This document shows, piece by piece, positions 45,204 to 55,889 of a stretch of DNA of 64,000 nt (position 1 is the first letter of the stretch; each line of letters starts with the position of its first letter). The position numbers and the translations under genes were made by a program. This DNA comes from Liolophura sinensis (Eukaryota; Mollusca; Polyplacophora; Chitonida; Chitonidae). The notes below the pieces were generated by a model. That model was not told the DNA's origin and did not search any database. It saw nothing but the letters and a program-made list of their open reading frames with translations. The stretch spans positions 8,530,706-8,594,705 of the forward strand of contig NC_088296.1 of the NCBI RefSeq assembly GCF_032854445.1, given 5' to 3'.

Positions 45204-48200
45204 GTGTATTTACTTTAACAAATTACAAAACACTGAACATTTTTTGCAAAGTTATTGTTTGCTAAATGTGATAATACCACAGCATTTTGAATCATAATAG
45301 ACCCATGGGCTATAATAAATTGTAGACAACATCGCTGTAGGCCTATTTGGTGTTTTTTTTTTCTTCTTTACCTGATTCTCCCATAGCCATGGTCCCATTG
45401 GGGTATGTAATTTATTACTACTTAAGCATTTAGATAAACAGATAGGATAGCACTATTATCATTTTTAGCATTTTAAAAACAACAGCAGCATCGACGTCTC
45501 TGCTCTGGTTTTATTCTCTACGCTAAAGTCCTTAATTAAATGTTTCGATTCAAATTTTCAACAAGCTGCATTTCGCCTTTCATACTGTCGTCGACATTTT
45601 ATTGTTACTCCATATACTGTTGTCTTTAGCACACAAATCTGGCACGCTGATTCCCGTGACTGAAGCACCGGAAGAAGTCTCTACCCGACCGTCACGAGAG
45701 CGTGACAGTTCAGCAGTAGGTGAGTGCATTTGGAAAGAAAACCGATTGATACTTTTCGTTTGAACAGAGGCACATTTAGACATGGTGACAAAATGTGACA
45801 TGGTTATTAACTCCGCACTGGAATTGTCGTGTTCTAATTGTTGACAGAGCTTTTAGCCTATGTTAATTTCCTTACCGTTATCCTTTAGGGCTTTTGTAAT
45901 GCATATATTATGCATGTTTTCGTAATGCATAGATTACTTCTACTTTGATGAATTATCTCCCCCTTACTGTGAGTATCAGTTCAGCTGTCCATAGCTCTCA
46001 GCCTTTTGGGCTACTGTGGTGGAATTCAAACAGTCACAATGGTCATCTGGGACTAATCCGCTTTTAACAACTTTTGTAAGGTTATTCACTTCTTAATCGT
46101 TGGAATTTGCCTGTGTGCATTGAGAAGCTGACAAAGTAAGCGATACTATTTCCATTGTCCCATATATTCTAATACAGAAATAAAGGACAGACCTTTATCG
46201 TCAAGGGAGGTAAATCCTTCAAATGGGAAGTAACTTATTTATTACGAAAACAAGGAATACACGTGATGTGATGGTTCGTCCGTTTGTTACGAACCATTTT
46301 CCAAGAGCATGTTGGATTACATTTTCCCTCTGAAGAGACATTGCAGTATCGGCCATGTTGGATCACACTTTTAACTCTGTAGAGACATAGCAGTAACGGG
46401 CATGTTAAATTACAATTTGACCTCTGTGGAGACAAAGCAGTAACGAGCATGTTGGATGCTTAAAAGGCGTGCTTATTAAAAAGACAAGTAATACTAAGAA
46501 AGTCTTATGGAGTGATTGTTGTTTGCCCGCGCTGAAAAACTGTGTCAAAAAGATTTGTGATATTACTTGAAAGAAACGATTGTTTATTGAGAACCCATGA
46601 AACTTCTGAATGTCTTGTTACTGACCAGTTTAACCCACTCATGTTTTAAGGTGCAAAACCAACTGGTATAACATAGTCAAAACTCCACTATAAAAACATC
46701 TTCATTTTCGAGTTCGAACACTTTTATCTTTGAATGTAGAAAAAGTCCAGCTGTGTCCTGTGGCATTTCTAGAATTTTGTAGTTCTGTCTTTATCACAAT
46801 CATTATAACATGGGCGTCTGGGAGAAGTGTCATAAAACGCAATTTGGAATGGAAGAATCATAGAGAAAAGTGACAATGTCGACGTTTTTAAACTTGAGAA
46901 GCTAATATGGGAAAAATGTGTCAATTGCGCCTCTGGAAAGAGTGAGAGAGGTCATCAGTAAATCAATTTCAGCAAACGTCGCCTAACATTTTGCATCATT
47001 TACATGACAACATAGGACTATTTTTACCTTTGAAGACAAAGAGAGTTTCAGTTCAAAGCTCCCTATTGGTTTTATGTTCAGCAGATGTGTAAGTGGCGTG
47101 GCGCCTCTGATACTAGAGCCAACACAATCAAGTGTGTTTGTTGTATCTAGTTACATGATCATATTTACCAAACAGCTTAAGAGTAAAGTCGTCAATGGCA
47201 ACTACTCTTAAAGCTGGACTCCAGAGCAAGAAACAACTGTGGTTGTTGGTACATCGGTTTGCGGCAAAGGATAAACGTACAGATTTTGAACTCAACCGTT
47301 TAAAAACATGTCAGCCCAGGTGGTTAGTATGGCAGCGCGACACAATGACCCGGGAGCCTGTCGCTAATATGGTCGCTGTGTGTTCAAGTACAGCTCATAA
47401 TGGTTTCAACTAGGCTGCAGTTGGGAAAATCTGCTAGCAATTTGTAGATGGCCGACTGTCTTTCCCGACCTTCGCACGTTTTCTTCCCGCCGTATTGCTG
47501 GCCGCTGTCGTATTAGTAAAATAGTCTTGAGTACGGCGTAAAAGCATCAATCAAATACACAAAAAGTAAATTAAAAACATTATAACTGTATCTGTGTTTT
47601 AATTAATGAATTAAATATCAAGTCAATTGGTAAACGTGAGCTATGGTTTCAAACAAAGACTAGTAATGCGTAGACTGGTGCTGGGTGGTTGCACGACAAA
47701 GACAGTTAATACCTACACCTCTATTACGTGTGACTTTCTGATACATATATTGTCGGCTGAGATTCAAATATTATCAACATTACATTTTCATGTGGCATTT
47801 TTTGTGAGCTTATTTTGACATCGCGCAAGAGACCTGAGTCCACAGAGTAAGCTACAATCCATCGCCTGGTACTTAACAAACAATTTTATTATAAAAGGTA
47901 AAGGAGCTACCTGCAGTAAGATTCGATCTGATGAACTCATGTTTCATTCGTGTTTCATTTTAGCCCATGACTCTACCACACGGATAACTCAGACTAAAGT
48001 ACAGGCTGTAACCATCACCCAGGAGACAGGTGACGAAAAAACTCCAACAGGTGTATTTACTTAAATGTATGATTACAGAACAGTGAACAATTTTTTTTCC
48101 TAAGTGTGATAATACCACAGCATTTTGAATTATAATAGACCCATGGCCTATAATAAATTGTAAACAACATCGCCGTAGGCCTATTTGTTTTTTCTCTTCT

Positions 48201-51200
48201 TGATTCTGCCTAAGCCATGGTCCCATGGGGGTATGTAATTTGCTACTACTTAAGCATTTAGATAAACAGCTAGGATAAAATCCTAACTGAGGTACTTTAT
48301 ACACGGCATATAAATTGACATGAGGCCAAATTTCACCGGTTACGTGTGATCATTTTAAAAACAACAACAGTATCGACGTCTCTGATCTGGTTTTATTCTC
48401 TACGCTATAGTCCTTAATTAAATTTTGCGACTCAAATTTTCAACAAGTTGGATTTCGCTATTCATGTCGTCGTAACTTTAATGTTACTCCCTATACTGTT
48501 GTCTTTAGCACACAAATCTGGCACGCCGATTCCCGTGACTGAAGCACCGGAAGAAGTCTCTACCCGACCGTCACGAGAGCGTAACAGTTCAGCACTAGGT
48601 GAGTGCATTTCAAAAGAAAAACCGATTGACAAGACGACTGAAACATACCTGGGATGCTCTTCGTTTCAACAGATGCACACTTAAAAAATATATTTCCACA
48701 CTCCTTAGACGTGCATGTAAATGTGACATGGTTATTAACTCTGCACTGGAATTGTCGTGTTCAAGGGAGCTAAATTATACAAATGGAAAGGAACTTATGT
48801 ATACTACAGATACTAATGACATGCCTCAAAGGAACCAGGAAGCTCTGCCGAAGTGCCTTGATGAGTATTTTAGTTGAACACATGTGGATCCAAACTCTTT
48901 CATTGATGAGTATTTCAGTTGAACACAAATGATTCCCAACTCTGTCATTGATGGGTATTGCTCTGGAGTGGATTCCAGGCGGTGCCTGGTGTGACATTTA
49001 GCATTGGCAAATGTGTAGCTAAATATTTGCAGTATAGTGATCCATGTCGTAATACGTGATTTTTGTATTATCTCCTTGTCACTCATTCAGTGTTTTTTTT
49101 ATTTTTTTTTTATAAGTTGTTTGCTTTTAGCTGGCTTTAAAAAAATCGTCCTTTTGGGTTTCTGATTATTAATGCTTCCACTCACTTTTCTGCTTGTAAC
49201 ATGCACTCTCCTTGTTTTGAGTGTTTTAACGTGGCGTTAAATACAAAAAGAAAATTCTTTATTTATCTAGCCATTTATCTGCCAGGTATTTAGAAGGACA
49301 GATTTGGTACTAAAATCTTATCGATTTTTTCTAAGATGTAAAAATGGATTTAGACTGCAGGTCTCCAACGGCTCCAACGGTTATTCCGAAAGTTACATGG
49401 CCAGGGCCCACTGTTTCAAAACTGTTTTAAGATTTAATACCAGATTTAACTTTCAGCTAAGTCTTTAATTTTGCACTTAGCCCGCAAAAATTGCGTAGCA
49501 GTATACTAAACATGGATGAAATCTGCTACTGTTATAATCTGTTTGGACAACTGCATTGGCTGCTTAATTTGCCCAAACTCATAAATACCAAATATGACCT
49601 AATATGTGAGTTAGGAAATACACTTCTGAACAACTGGGCCCAGATGTGGTGAGCTTAACAGCGATGGTTCTCAAAATAACTTAGCGAATTGGGTCCGCTA
49701 AGCTAACACCGCGTTCCCAGTTTATTAATCCATGACGTCACTTCCGAGCATTGAGAACATTTGCATAAAATGGAGGAGTGCTAAGAAATAAAATGTTTGC
49801 CTCAGAAATGAAATTATTTTTCATCATTTCTTTTGGAATATCTTTCTCCATTTTCCTTAACACCGCATGTTTCGTCCCAGATTTATAGTGAATTTGCATG
49901 TGCCCTATGCCAGTGGTAGACAAAGTAGTGAAACCTACACGTCATTTCTTTCAGTGAGTGATTCTCCTGCAACTATACCAGGAACAGACGCCCCGGATGT
50001 AACTTCGATTCAACCATCAGATGAGCATAACAACTCAAGAGAAAGTGAGAGTTGATAGCAATTATTTTTGTACATGTGGAGAATAGTGTTGTAACCGTTA
50101 GAGAAGATTGGGAATGACTAATTGGTTATCATTAGCGCTGTTCTCCAGAACAGTTCACTTGTATGAGGGCATACGGGTTTATGAGTGGAGGAAAACCTGC
50201 GTGCCCAGAGGAACTCAGAGCGCACAGGGGTACTCTGAGTGCCCCGAGGAAGCCTGAATGCCCAGAGGAACCCTGAGTGCCCAGAGGAAGCCACAGACAA
50301 TATCAGTTACATGTACTTGTAACTAGCAGACCTCCTGGCGTTTAGCCGCAGCCTGGGCTGCTAGAGCTTATGCGACGGCGGCCCAGGGAAAACCCACGAC
50401 CATCTGCAGGTTGCTGCAAGACCTTCTCACGTATGGCCAGCCTGACTATCATGTTGAAACAAGACCTGCCACTGCGTATGTCCATTTAGGGTTACCTCGT
50501 TTGTTCGTGTATTTATCGCTGAGATACACAATGTGCGGGCTCAACAGCAGCCTCGTGGAGCTAGGGTGACAATAAATGGTCGAACCAGTCAGAACTCGTG
50601 AGGTCAGTTGTCGCCTTTTCAAAGTCTTCTTTATGTTGTTGCGTTTGCTTGTCATCCGCGAGCATTACAATGTATCTTGGCATTTGTTGATAAGTCAACG
50701 AGGCCAACAAGATCTGACGTGGGCTGCAAGGCGGACTTTAAGACGTTTTTTCTCTTGAAAAATCTAACTTCACTTGTAGTAAATGTCGTTTTGCTGCAGA
50801 TAGTGATGGACTTGTAATCGGCCTGGCTGTAGGTATTGGCGGGGCCGTTCTTCTGGTATGCATTGTACTGACTGTTGTAGTTGTACGGTAAGTAATTGAA
50901 TGCATACCCAAACCTAAAGCACTCCTAAAAGGTTATGAATGTAAGATAATTACAAAAGAATATAGCATGGGGAGCAAACCAAGCCAAAAAAAAAAACAAA
51001 AAAAAAAAACAACACAGAAACGACTGTGTGATAGTTGGAAAATTGGCCTACGCAAAGCCGGGGACACACTAAGCGGACTTTTTCGCTCGTACATGCGTAT
51101 TTTGTGAATTTCTATATAACCGCTCAGTGTCCCATGCCGGGGAAGGCGTATTTCGTAGACGATCCTGTTTGTCCCGTCTGTATCAAGCATGTCAGATACT

Positions 51201-52298
51201 CGCAAAGAAATACCCCGGCGAATTTACTGTGTCCGCGTAGAGTGTCAGCTCCAGCTGTTTTCAGCGATCGAGATGGTCGAGCTGACAAATCAAACACCAC
51301 GGAACTGTGTTGAACTGTGACATTTTGTTAGTTGCTGATGTTTTAATATCGTCAGCATATTTCGAGGGCGATTAAGTTTCCTACCGGCGCAAAAAAAAAA
51401 AAAAAAAACCCGCCTAGTGTTTTCCTGGCTTAACCAGTGAAATCTGATTTCCTGTCAGTTTACTTCCGTCAGAGCTGTAATCCAACTCTTCCTCTTAAGG
51501 TCTAGGTAGAAGCAACTCAGGCAGAACTTAGCACCTTGATTTAGGCAGAAATAGATGAAAAAGTTTAACGAAAATGCAACCATGTTAACTAAAACTCATT
51601 GCACGTCATTTGCCCAGAATTGCTCCAAACGTTGCATTACAAATGTAGCGTTCGAAATGTTTTCTCACAGGTGTGGAAATTGCAGGTGTCACGATGGCAA
51701 CGCTGGGGTACCAACATCCCGGAAATGTTCAGGAGTAACTGACACAATCTATCCACCTTCGGCAGGTCTGCCAGATATAGTGAACGAACGTGCTCATTTC
51801 CGGCGTAGTATAAATGGGAACAGTCACGTGGTGTTCCACGCCGGAAACTTGGATTCAACCCTAACCAACGATACGCGTGGTGTTTATAGCTTGGCAGGTC
51901 AACTCGAAGACACCGGGAGTCTCGAAACAAACGGAGTGTATTCGACCCCCAACATGTGTGTCGCAGATACTGCAGCGAAGTCACCCGTTTTTTCCAACGG
52001 CTCGATGTACGACATGTTGAGTAAACAGAGCGTGGTTCCATCCGCCGCCTCTGCGCATCCCACAGTAAACAACACCTTGTATGACACGAATTGCAGACTG
52101 GTCAATGACAGAGAAAGAAATATTCAGCCCGGATCCACCGGAACCGGAAGAATTTTTTGGACCGATGACGTCCGGGAGAACACAACCTATGATTCAATTA
52201 GAACAACAGACAGAGCGCCAGAAGATTTTTCCTTTTTAGGGCAACGAAAGAATCGTGTTGATTATCCTTACGATAAGCTCCAACTGCCGAAGGTATAA
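45117..52298 (+). CDS. R2: R1-like receptor, 3' seven exons (5' end not found)
   Basis: Exons 45117-45203, 45630-45719, 47964-48050, 48509-48598, 49955-50044, 50800-50887 and 51671-52298 join in one frame of 386 codons including the stop. They encode a Thr/Pro-rich stalk, a single transmembrane helix (GLVIGLAVGIGGAVLLVCIV...) and a 208-residue tail. The tail shares motif order with R1: VYSLAGQ, MYDMLSK, NNTLYDTN, TYDSIRT, YPYDKLQLP. The first exon needs a phase-1 donor upstream, yet no signal-peptide or EGF exon is visible between 37.5 and 45.1 kb. Either these exons are in the 200-N gap or lost, or the exons are an alternative 3' module spliced from R1. Lying 3 kb from the convergent R3 end, it completes a three-member cluster. 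Confidence 0.7.
45630..45719 (+). CDS. R2 stalk exon 2a
   Basis: Acceptor TTGTCTTTAG, donor GTAG/GTGAGT, 30 codons, phase 1-1. It reads AHKSGTLIPVTEAPEEVSTR then PSRERDSSAV. A second copy is at 48509-48598. Confidence 0.75.
46300..46457. repeat. Short outlying array of the 47-bp satellite
   Basis: About three diverged units (GAGCATGTTGGATTACATTT, CTCTGTAGAGACATAGCAGT) lie between the two duplicated exon blocks of R2. Confidence 0.8.
47310..47565 (+). mobile_element. SINE, full-length but diverged (family 1)
   Basis: CAGGTGGTTAGTATGGCAGC, ATGACCCGGGAGCCTGTCGC and TCTTGAGTACGGCGTAAAAG, in an R2 intron. Confidence 0.8.
47964..48050 (+). CDS. R2 stalk exon 1b (duplicate of 1a)
   Basis: Acceptor TTTCATTTTAG, donor ACAG/GTGTAT, phase 1-1. 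It contains HDSTTRITQTKVQAVTITQE then TGDEKTPT. It differs from exon 1a at eight of the 28 complete codons by amino acid and at three codons silently. Confidence 0.75.
48320..48358. repeat. Possible isolated monomer of the 60-kb satellite family (minus)
   Basis: AATTTCACCGGTTACGTGTG is the complement of CACACGTAACC...GTAAAA in the end units near 60750. Confidence 0.35.
48509..48598 (+). CDS. R2 stalk exon 2b (duplicate of 2a)
   Basis: Acceptor GTCTTTAG, donor CTAG/GTGAGT, phase 1-1. It reads AHKSGTPIPVTEAPEEVSTR then PSRERNSSAL. Only three bases differ from exon 2a, and all three change the amino acid. Confidence 0.75.
49402..49643. mobile_element. MITE-like element with terminal inverted repeats
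   Basis: The left end CAGGGCCCACTGTTTCAAAA and the complement of the right end, CTGGGCCCAGTTGTTCAGAA, form imperfect inverted ends of about 23 bp around 242 bp of non-coding DNA. It lies in an R2 intron. Confidence 0.65.
49955..50044 (+). CDS. R2 stalk exon 3
   Basis: Acceptor TTTCTTTCAG, donor GAAA/GTGAGA, 30 codons, phase 1-1. It reads VSDSPATIPGTDAPDVTSIQ then PSDEHNNSRE. Its ending resembles exons 2a/2b (TRPSRERNSS), so it is a likely distant copy. Confidence 0.7.
50200..50290. repeat. ~22-bp minisatellite
   Basis: Four copies of a unit like CTGAGTGCCCAGAGGAAGCC. Confidence 0.8.
50368..50455 (-). mobile_element. SINE fragment (family 1)
   Basis: GCGACGGCGGCC, ACCCACGACCATCTGCAGGT and GCTGCAAGACCTTC. 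Confidence 0.75.
50800..50887 (+). CDS. R2 transmembrane exon
   Basis: Acceptor TTTTGCTGCAG, donor GTACG/GTAAGT, 88 bases, phase 1-2. It reads NSDGLVIGLAVGIGGAVLLV then CIVLTVVVV. It aligns with the R1 TM exon (TIGLAAGLGGVILL), including the glycines at the start of the helix. Confidence 0.85.
51055..51431. mobile_element. MITE-like element with terminal inverted repeats
   Basis: Left end AAGCCGGGGACACACTAAGC; the complement of the right end reads AAGCCAGGAAAACACTAGGC, about 25 bp of imperfect inverted ends around 377 bp. An A18 run sits inside the right end. It lies in the last intron of R2. Confidence 0.65.
51671..52298 (+). CDS. R2 cytoplasmic tail exon
   Basis: Acceptor TTTTCTCACAG; 628 bases to the stop, phase 2 entry. 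The frame runs open upstream of the acceptor too, but the phase-2 entry fits the TM exon donor. It begins RCGNCRCHDGN rather than with a run of basic residues, unlike R1 and R3. Tyrosine motifs are GVYSLAGQ, GVYSTPN, MYDMLSK, NTLYDTN, TYDSIRT and YPYDKLQL. Confidence 0.85.
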
Positions 52299-52299
52299 C

Positions 52300-53385
52300 T
52301 TCTCGGCAATACAAGATATCCCAACATGTGACTGGATAAGAAGGTTTGCAGCCTAGATTTCTTGAGTAGCTGATGTCTCTTCTTCCTTTTATTATGTTTT
52401 GTTTGTTTCATGTTGTAAAGTTACTTGCTACATGTATATTTTATCCACGCTGTTAAACTTTACTTAATGTCGACGAAGCCCTTGTTGTAAAGGGTATGCC
52501 TTTTGTAGTTATTTGAGCCTAACTCTATTGGACGGAGGTAATACATAAACTTACCGTAAATTGTATGTTATTTTATATCATATGCCAGTCGAGGCGAAGT
52601 GTTCTTGCTTCATCTCGCTTTTCAGATGGTTATTCTTTTGTTAGCTGTGACAATCTGTAATATTTTTTTGGCTACAAATTCCTCGTTTCTTTGTTAAATT
52701 TTCGGCTCATCTGGAACAATGTATGCTGTTTTGTTTATAACTGATTCCTAAGTACGCCTTTCGACGTTGGCTTTCCAGTGCATGAGCGTAGTGTTGAGTG
52801 TTGGGAGTAAATGTAGAGGAGTAAATGTCTTAGTGAAAAATGGAGAGGAAATGAGTTTGGGAGTGGGGGGGGGGGGGGGGGGGGTGCAGCGGTGATTGCT
52901 CATTGTTTCAATTACAATATGCCAGTCATGGTTATTTTAAGATTATCAAATTAATTAGGTCTTACTCAAATAGTGGTGTGTACTTTACTCTGCAACAAGA
53001 AGTGACTGAGCACATTTTAAACTTTTTAGAGCAAAAAATTTTGATTGTAGCTCTGTTTACATTTTAGACTTAAGTGTCAGGACGTTTGACACATATGGGC
53101 CCTGACACGCTGGTTGTCAGCAATAGATGGTAACACAGATATACATAGATGACGTCGTGTCGATGTCATTGGGTGACTTTGTATACTATACATGTCCACA
53201 CAGACGCAGTTAAAACAATATACTAAGAGAAAAGAAAATATTTCTTTGTTTTTATTTACCATTTCATTTCATTTCATTTCATTTTATGTATTATTTCGGA
53301 CAACCAAAAAAAATTTATTGTTAAACCCTCTTTACACGTATTGGAATTCGTCACTCTTTGGGCCCAAATCTTCATTTTAAGTTTG
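52300..53385. other. 3' flank of R2, poly-G tract at 52866
   Basis: AT-rich. A run of about 18 G lies at 52866-52884. No canonical AATAAA was found close to the R2 stop. Confidence 0.4.
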
Positions 53386-53387
53386 AA

Positions 53388-53665
53388 CGCGGCATAATAG
53401 TTCGCGCGTCTGCCTCGAAGTTGAAAGAGGGGGTTAGCACGCCAGGAGGGCCCAATGACCCAGGTGCCTCTCACCAGTTCGGTAGTGGTGAGTTCAAAGC
53501 TTATGTTTGCTTCCTCTCGGGCCGTAAGTGGGAAGAACTTTCCAGCAGCCTGCGAATAGTCGTGGGTTTCCCCGGAGCTTTGTCCGGTTTCCTCCTGTCA
53601 TAATGGTGACCGCTGTCGTATAAGTGAAATATTCTTGAGTATGGCGTAGTAAATAAATAAATCGA
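53388..53665 (+). mobile_element. SINE, full-length (family 1)
   Basis: CAATGACCCAGGTGCCTCTC, GGCCGTAAGTGGGAAGAAC, GTCGTGGGTTTCCCCGGAGC and TATTCTTGAGTATGGCGTAG. Confidence 0.85.
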
Positions 53666-54099
53666 AGTCAAGACACGCGGGATTAAAAACCCGGTCGGCT
53701 AATACCAAACAATGAAAAAAAAAACTGTACTTTGTGATGCTTGACGCTCAGCACTGAGGGGTTAGAGCAAGGAAACAGGGCCCACTTTGAAAGTACGATA
53801 ATGGCATATATATGACAATGGTATGGCAATGGTGACGTACAAAATATCGTACGACAAATGTACGATAAAAATGTGATGTCACACCAGATTGGATCGAAGA
53901 TGCCACCGTACATAAAAGTTAAATGCCATGTTAAGGCAAGTCAAAAAATCAAACAAACAAAAACGTAAAAAAACAAAAACAACGATATATCGAAACAATT
54001 TTTAGTACAGTTTTGCAAGGCTCTGACTTTGTCACAACTCTTATGTTGGCTTTGACGACACACTCGTGATTTTTTTACGCTAGCGGGCAATGTTAACAA

Positions 54100-54225
54100 T
54101 AAAAGAATCAATAAATTATTGTGGTTTTGCGCCAAATTGGCAGTATTTCCGCCATATCGTGGCGAGGAAACCGGAGTGCTCCAGGAAAACCACTGACCTT
54201 TGCCCAGCTACTGACAAACTTTCTC
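54100..54225 (-). mobile_element. SINE-like fragment, different subfamily
   Basis: TTTTGCGCCAAATTGGCAGT, GGCGAGGAAACCGGAG and ACTGACAAACTTTCTCACGA. The layout is like family 1 but the sequence differs. Confidence 0.5.
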
Positions 54226-55339
54226 ACGAATGATGTATATGTACGCTTGTTCGCCATATTTCTGGAAGAAAATTAATCTTCCGCAAGCACTAGACCGAGC
54301 ATCCTGTCATGTGAGCGTCGTTCACTGTTTATCGTCACCAACGTCACGGGAACAGTAAAACTGAGAAATGTACAAACTTCCTTTCTCATGCAGGTTTGAC
54401 CCTGCACCCACGTCCACCCACAAATCAGTACAGTATAAGAATGAAAGACTACAAAGAGGATCGAGGCTTTCATTTTGGTAAATCGCACGTGTATATTTAT
54501 GTATGTCAAAATATAGATTTGTCAAAAAGGGAGAGTTTACCGAAATGAGAGCTTTCACTCCCATTAATACATTAAACGTTGAATTACTACGTTACCAATT
54601 GTTCATGTGAAATCAGGGACAAAAGTATACACAAAATAGTATAACACTGTCATCAAAAGAGGCATTCCCATGTATGTATACTTCTGTTTAACGTTGCACG
54701 TAGTCGTTTTTCAGTCATGTGAGGACAAATCAGTGGGTGTGTGTACATACACCGTGTCTCCTTGTGGCTGGGCGAGTCCATGCCGTCACACTGCTGTCGC
54801 CAATGAAGTGCCATGCCAAACAGAATATCACACTCCACCTAGCCATATCATACTGCCTGAGAAATAACCAGTCCTGTTTCCTTGCTGTAACTTCTCACTG
54901 CCGAGCGTCAAGCGAGGTAACAAAAGGTATCATGTTCAAAGCATTTGGTATAACACGACACAGGTATGATCCAAGATGTCCCGAATTTTAGGTGGCCGAT
55001 CGATCTATTAGGCCAACAGAGCAGTCAAACATTCGTCTGCCTGGCCTCAACCAAAATTGGGGATAATTAACTGTATCAGTAATGGTCAGGACCATTTTTT
55101 CAAAACAACTGTCGGCATAATCTACCGAGGAACATAGGCATCGTATACACTCAGCATTTATGTGGAGAGAAGCAGTCAGCAGTTTTCAATAATGACGGAG
55201 AAACCTTACAAACAGACTGACAGACCGCAACAGTAACACAGCGTCACAAAAAAAAATGAATTTAGACTTTTTTCTTGGCTTACAATCGATTATCGTACTC
55301 ATTTTTGTACCCTACACACTACCCTAAACCATCCAAATT

Positions 55340-55889
55340 TTAGTTCACCTCATACAGAGTGTTATAATCGTCAGGTTGAACGAGTTCATTCGTTGACAGC
55401 TTCACATTTTGTGTGGACAAAGTTTTATAATCGTCAGGCTGAACCGAGTAATCAGTCGCAGCATTCACGTTTGGTCTACACAATATGTCGTACGTAGAAC
55501 TTCCACCCTGATTCTCACATGACTGAGCTAATGTTTTCCCTTTTTGCTTTTCCTTGTTTGCGGGTATGTGATGGTTTGAATACAGCTCCCTGTGGACATC
55601 TGGCTGAGGGAATCGTGGCAAGGCTTCCTCAGTCGTGTTAGTGTAGATAACACTAATATCCGCGTCTGAGTTCAAAAGCGCATGCGCCGTAACTTCGCCG
55701 TTCTCGTATGTGGTTCCAGTGGGTCGCACAACGTCTGATGAGAGGCGCTGACTTCCGGACTGTGTGATTGCTGAGTCATCCCCTTCGTCTTCCGGCAATG
55801 AAAGATTAACGGCATCAACTCTACCAGTGTCAGTTCGTAAATCCTTCCCGAATGTTGCTCCATCTGTTTTCCGCCGCCGTTTTCGCTTC
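55340..55889 (-). CDS. R3 cytoplasmic tail exon
   Basis: Acceptor TTCTTGAAATAG; 550 bases to TAA, phase 2 entry. It starts with the basic KRKRRRKTDG. Three near-repeats near the end, TDYSVQPDDYKTL, NELVQPDDYNTL and YEVN, suggest recent internal duplication of a QPDDYxTL motif. No enzymatic domain is seen. Confidence 0.9.

Larger units (their letters stand above)
44978..45835. repeat. Segmental duplication, copy 1 (partner 47836-48765)
   Basis: Begins near GAGTCCTCAGAGTAAGCTAC and ends near GGAATTGTCGTGTTC. Exons 1a and 2a and the intron between them are all matched in copy 2, with indels. Weak similarity resumes at 46200 (AAGGGAGGTAAATCCTTCAA), so copy 1 carries about 365 bp not in copy 2. 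Confidence 0.85.
47836..48765. repeat. Segmental duplication, copy 2
   Basis: Partner of 44978-45835; begins GAGTCCACAGAGTAAGCTAC. It carries R2 exons 1b and 2b. Confidence 0.85.
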
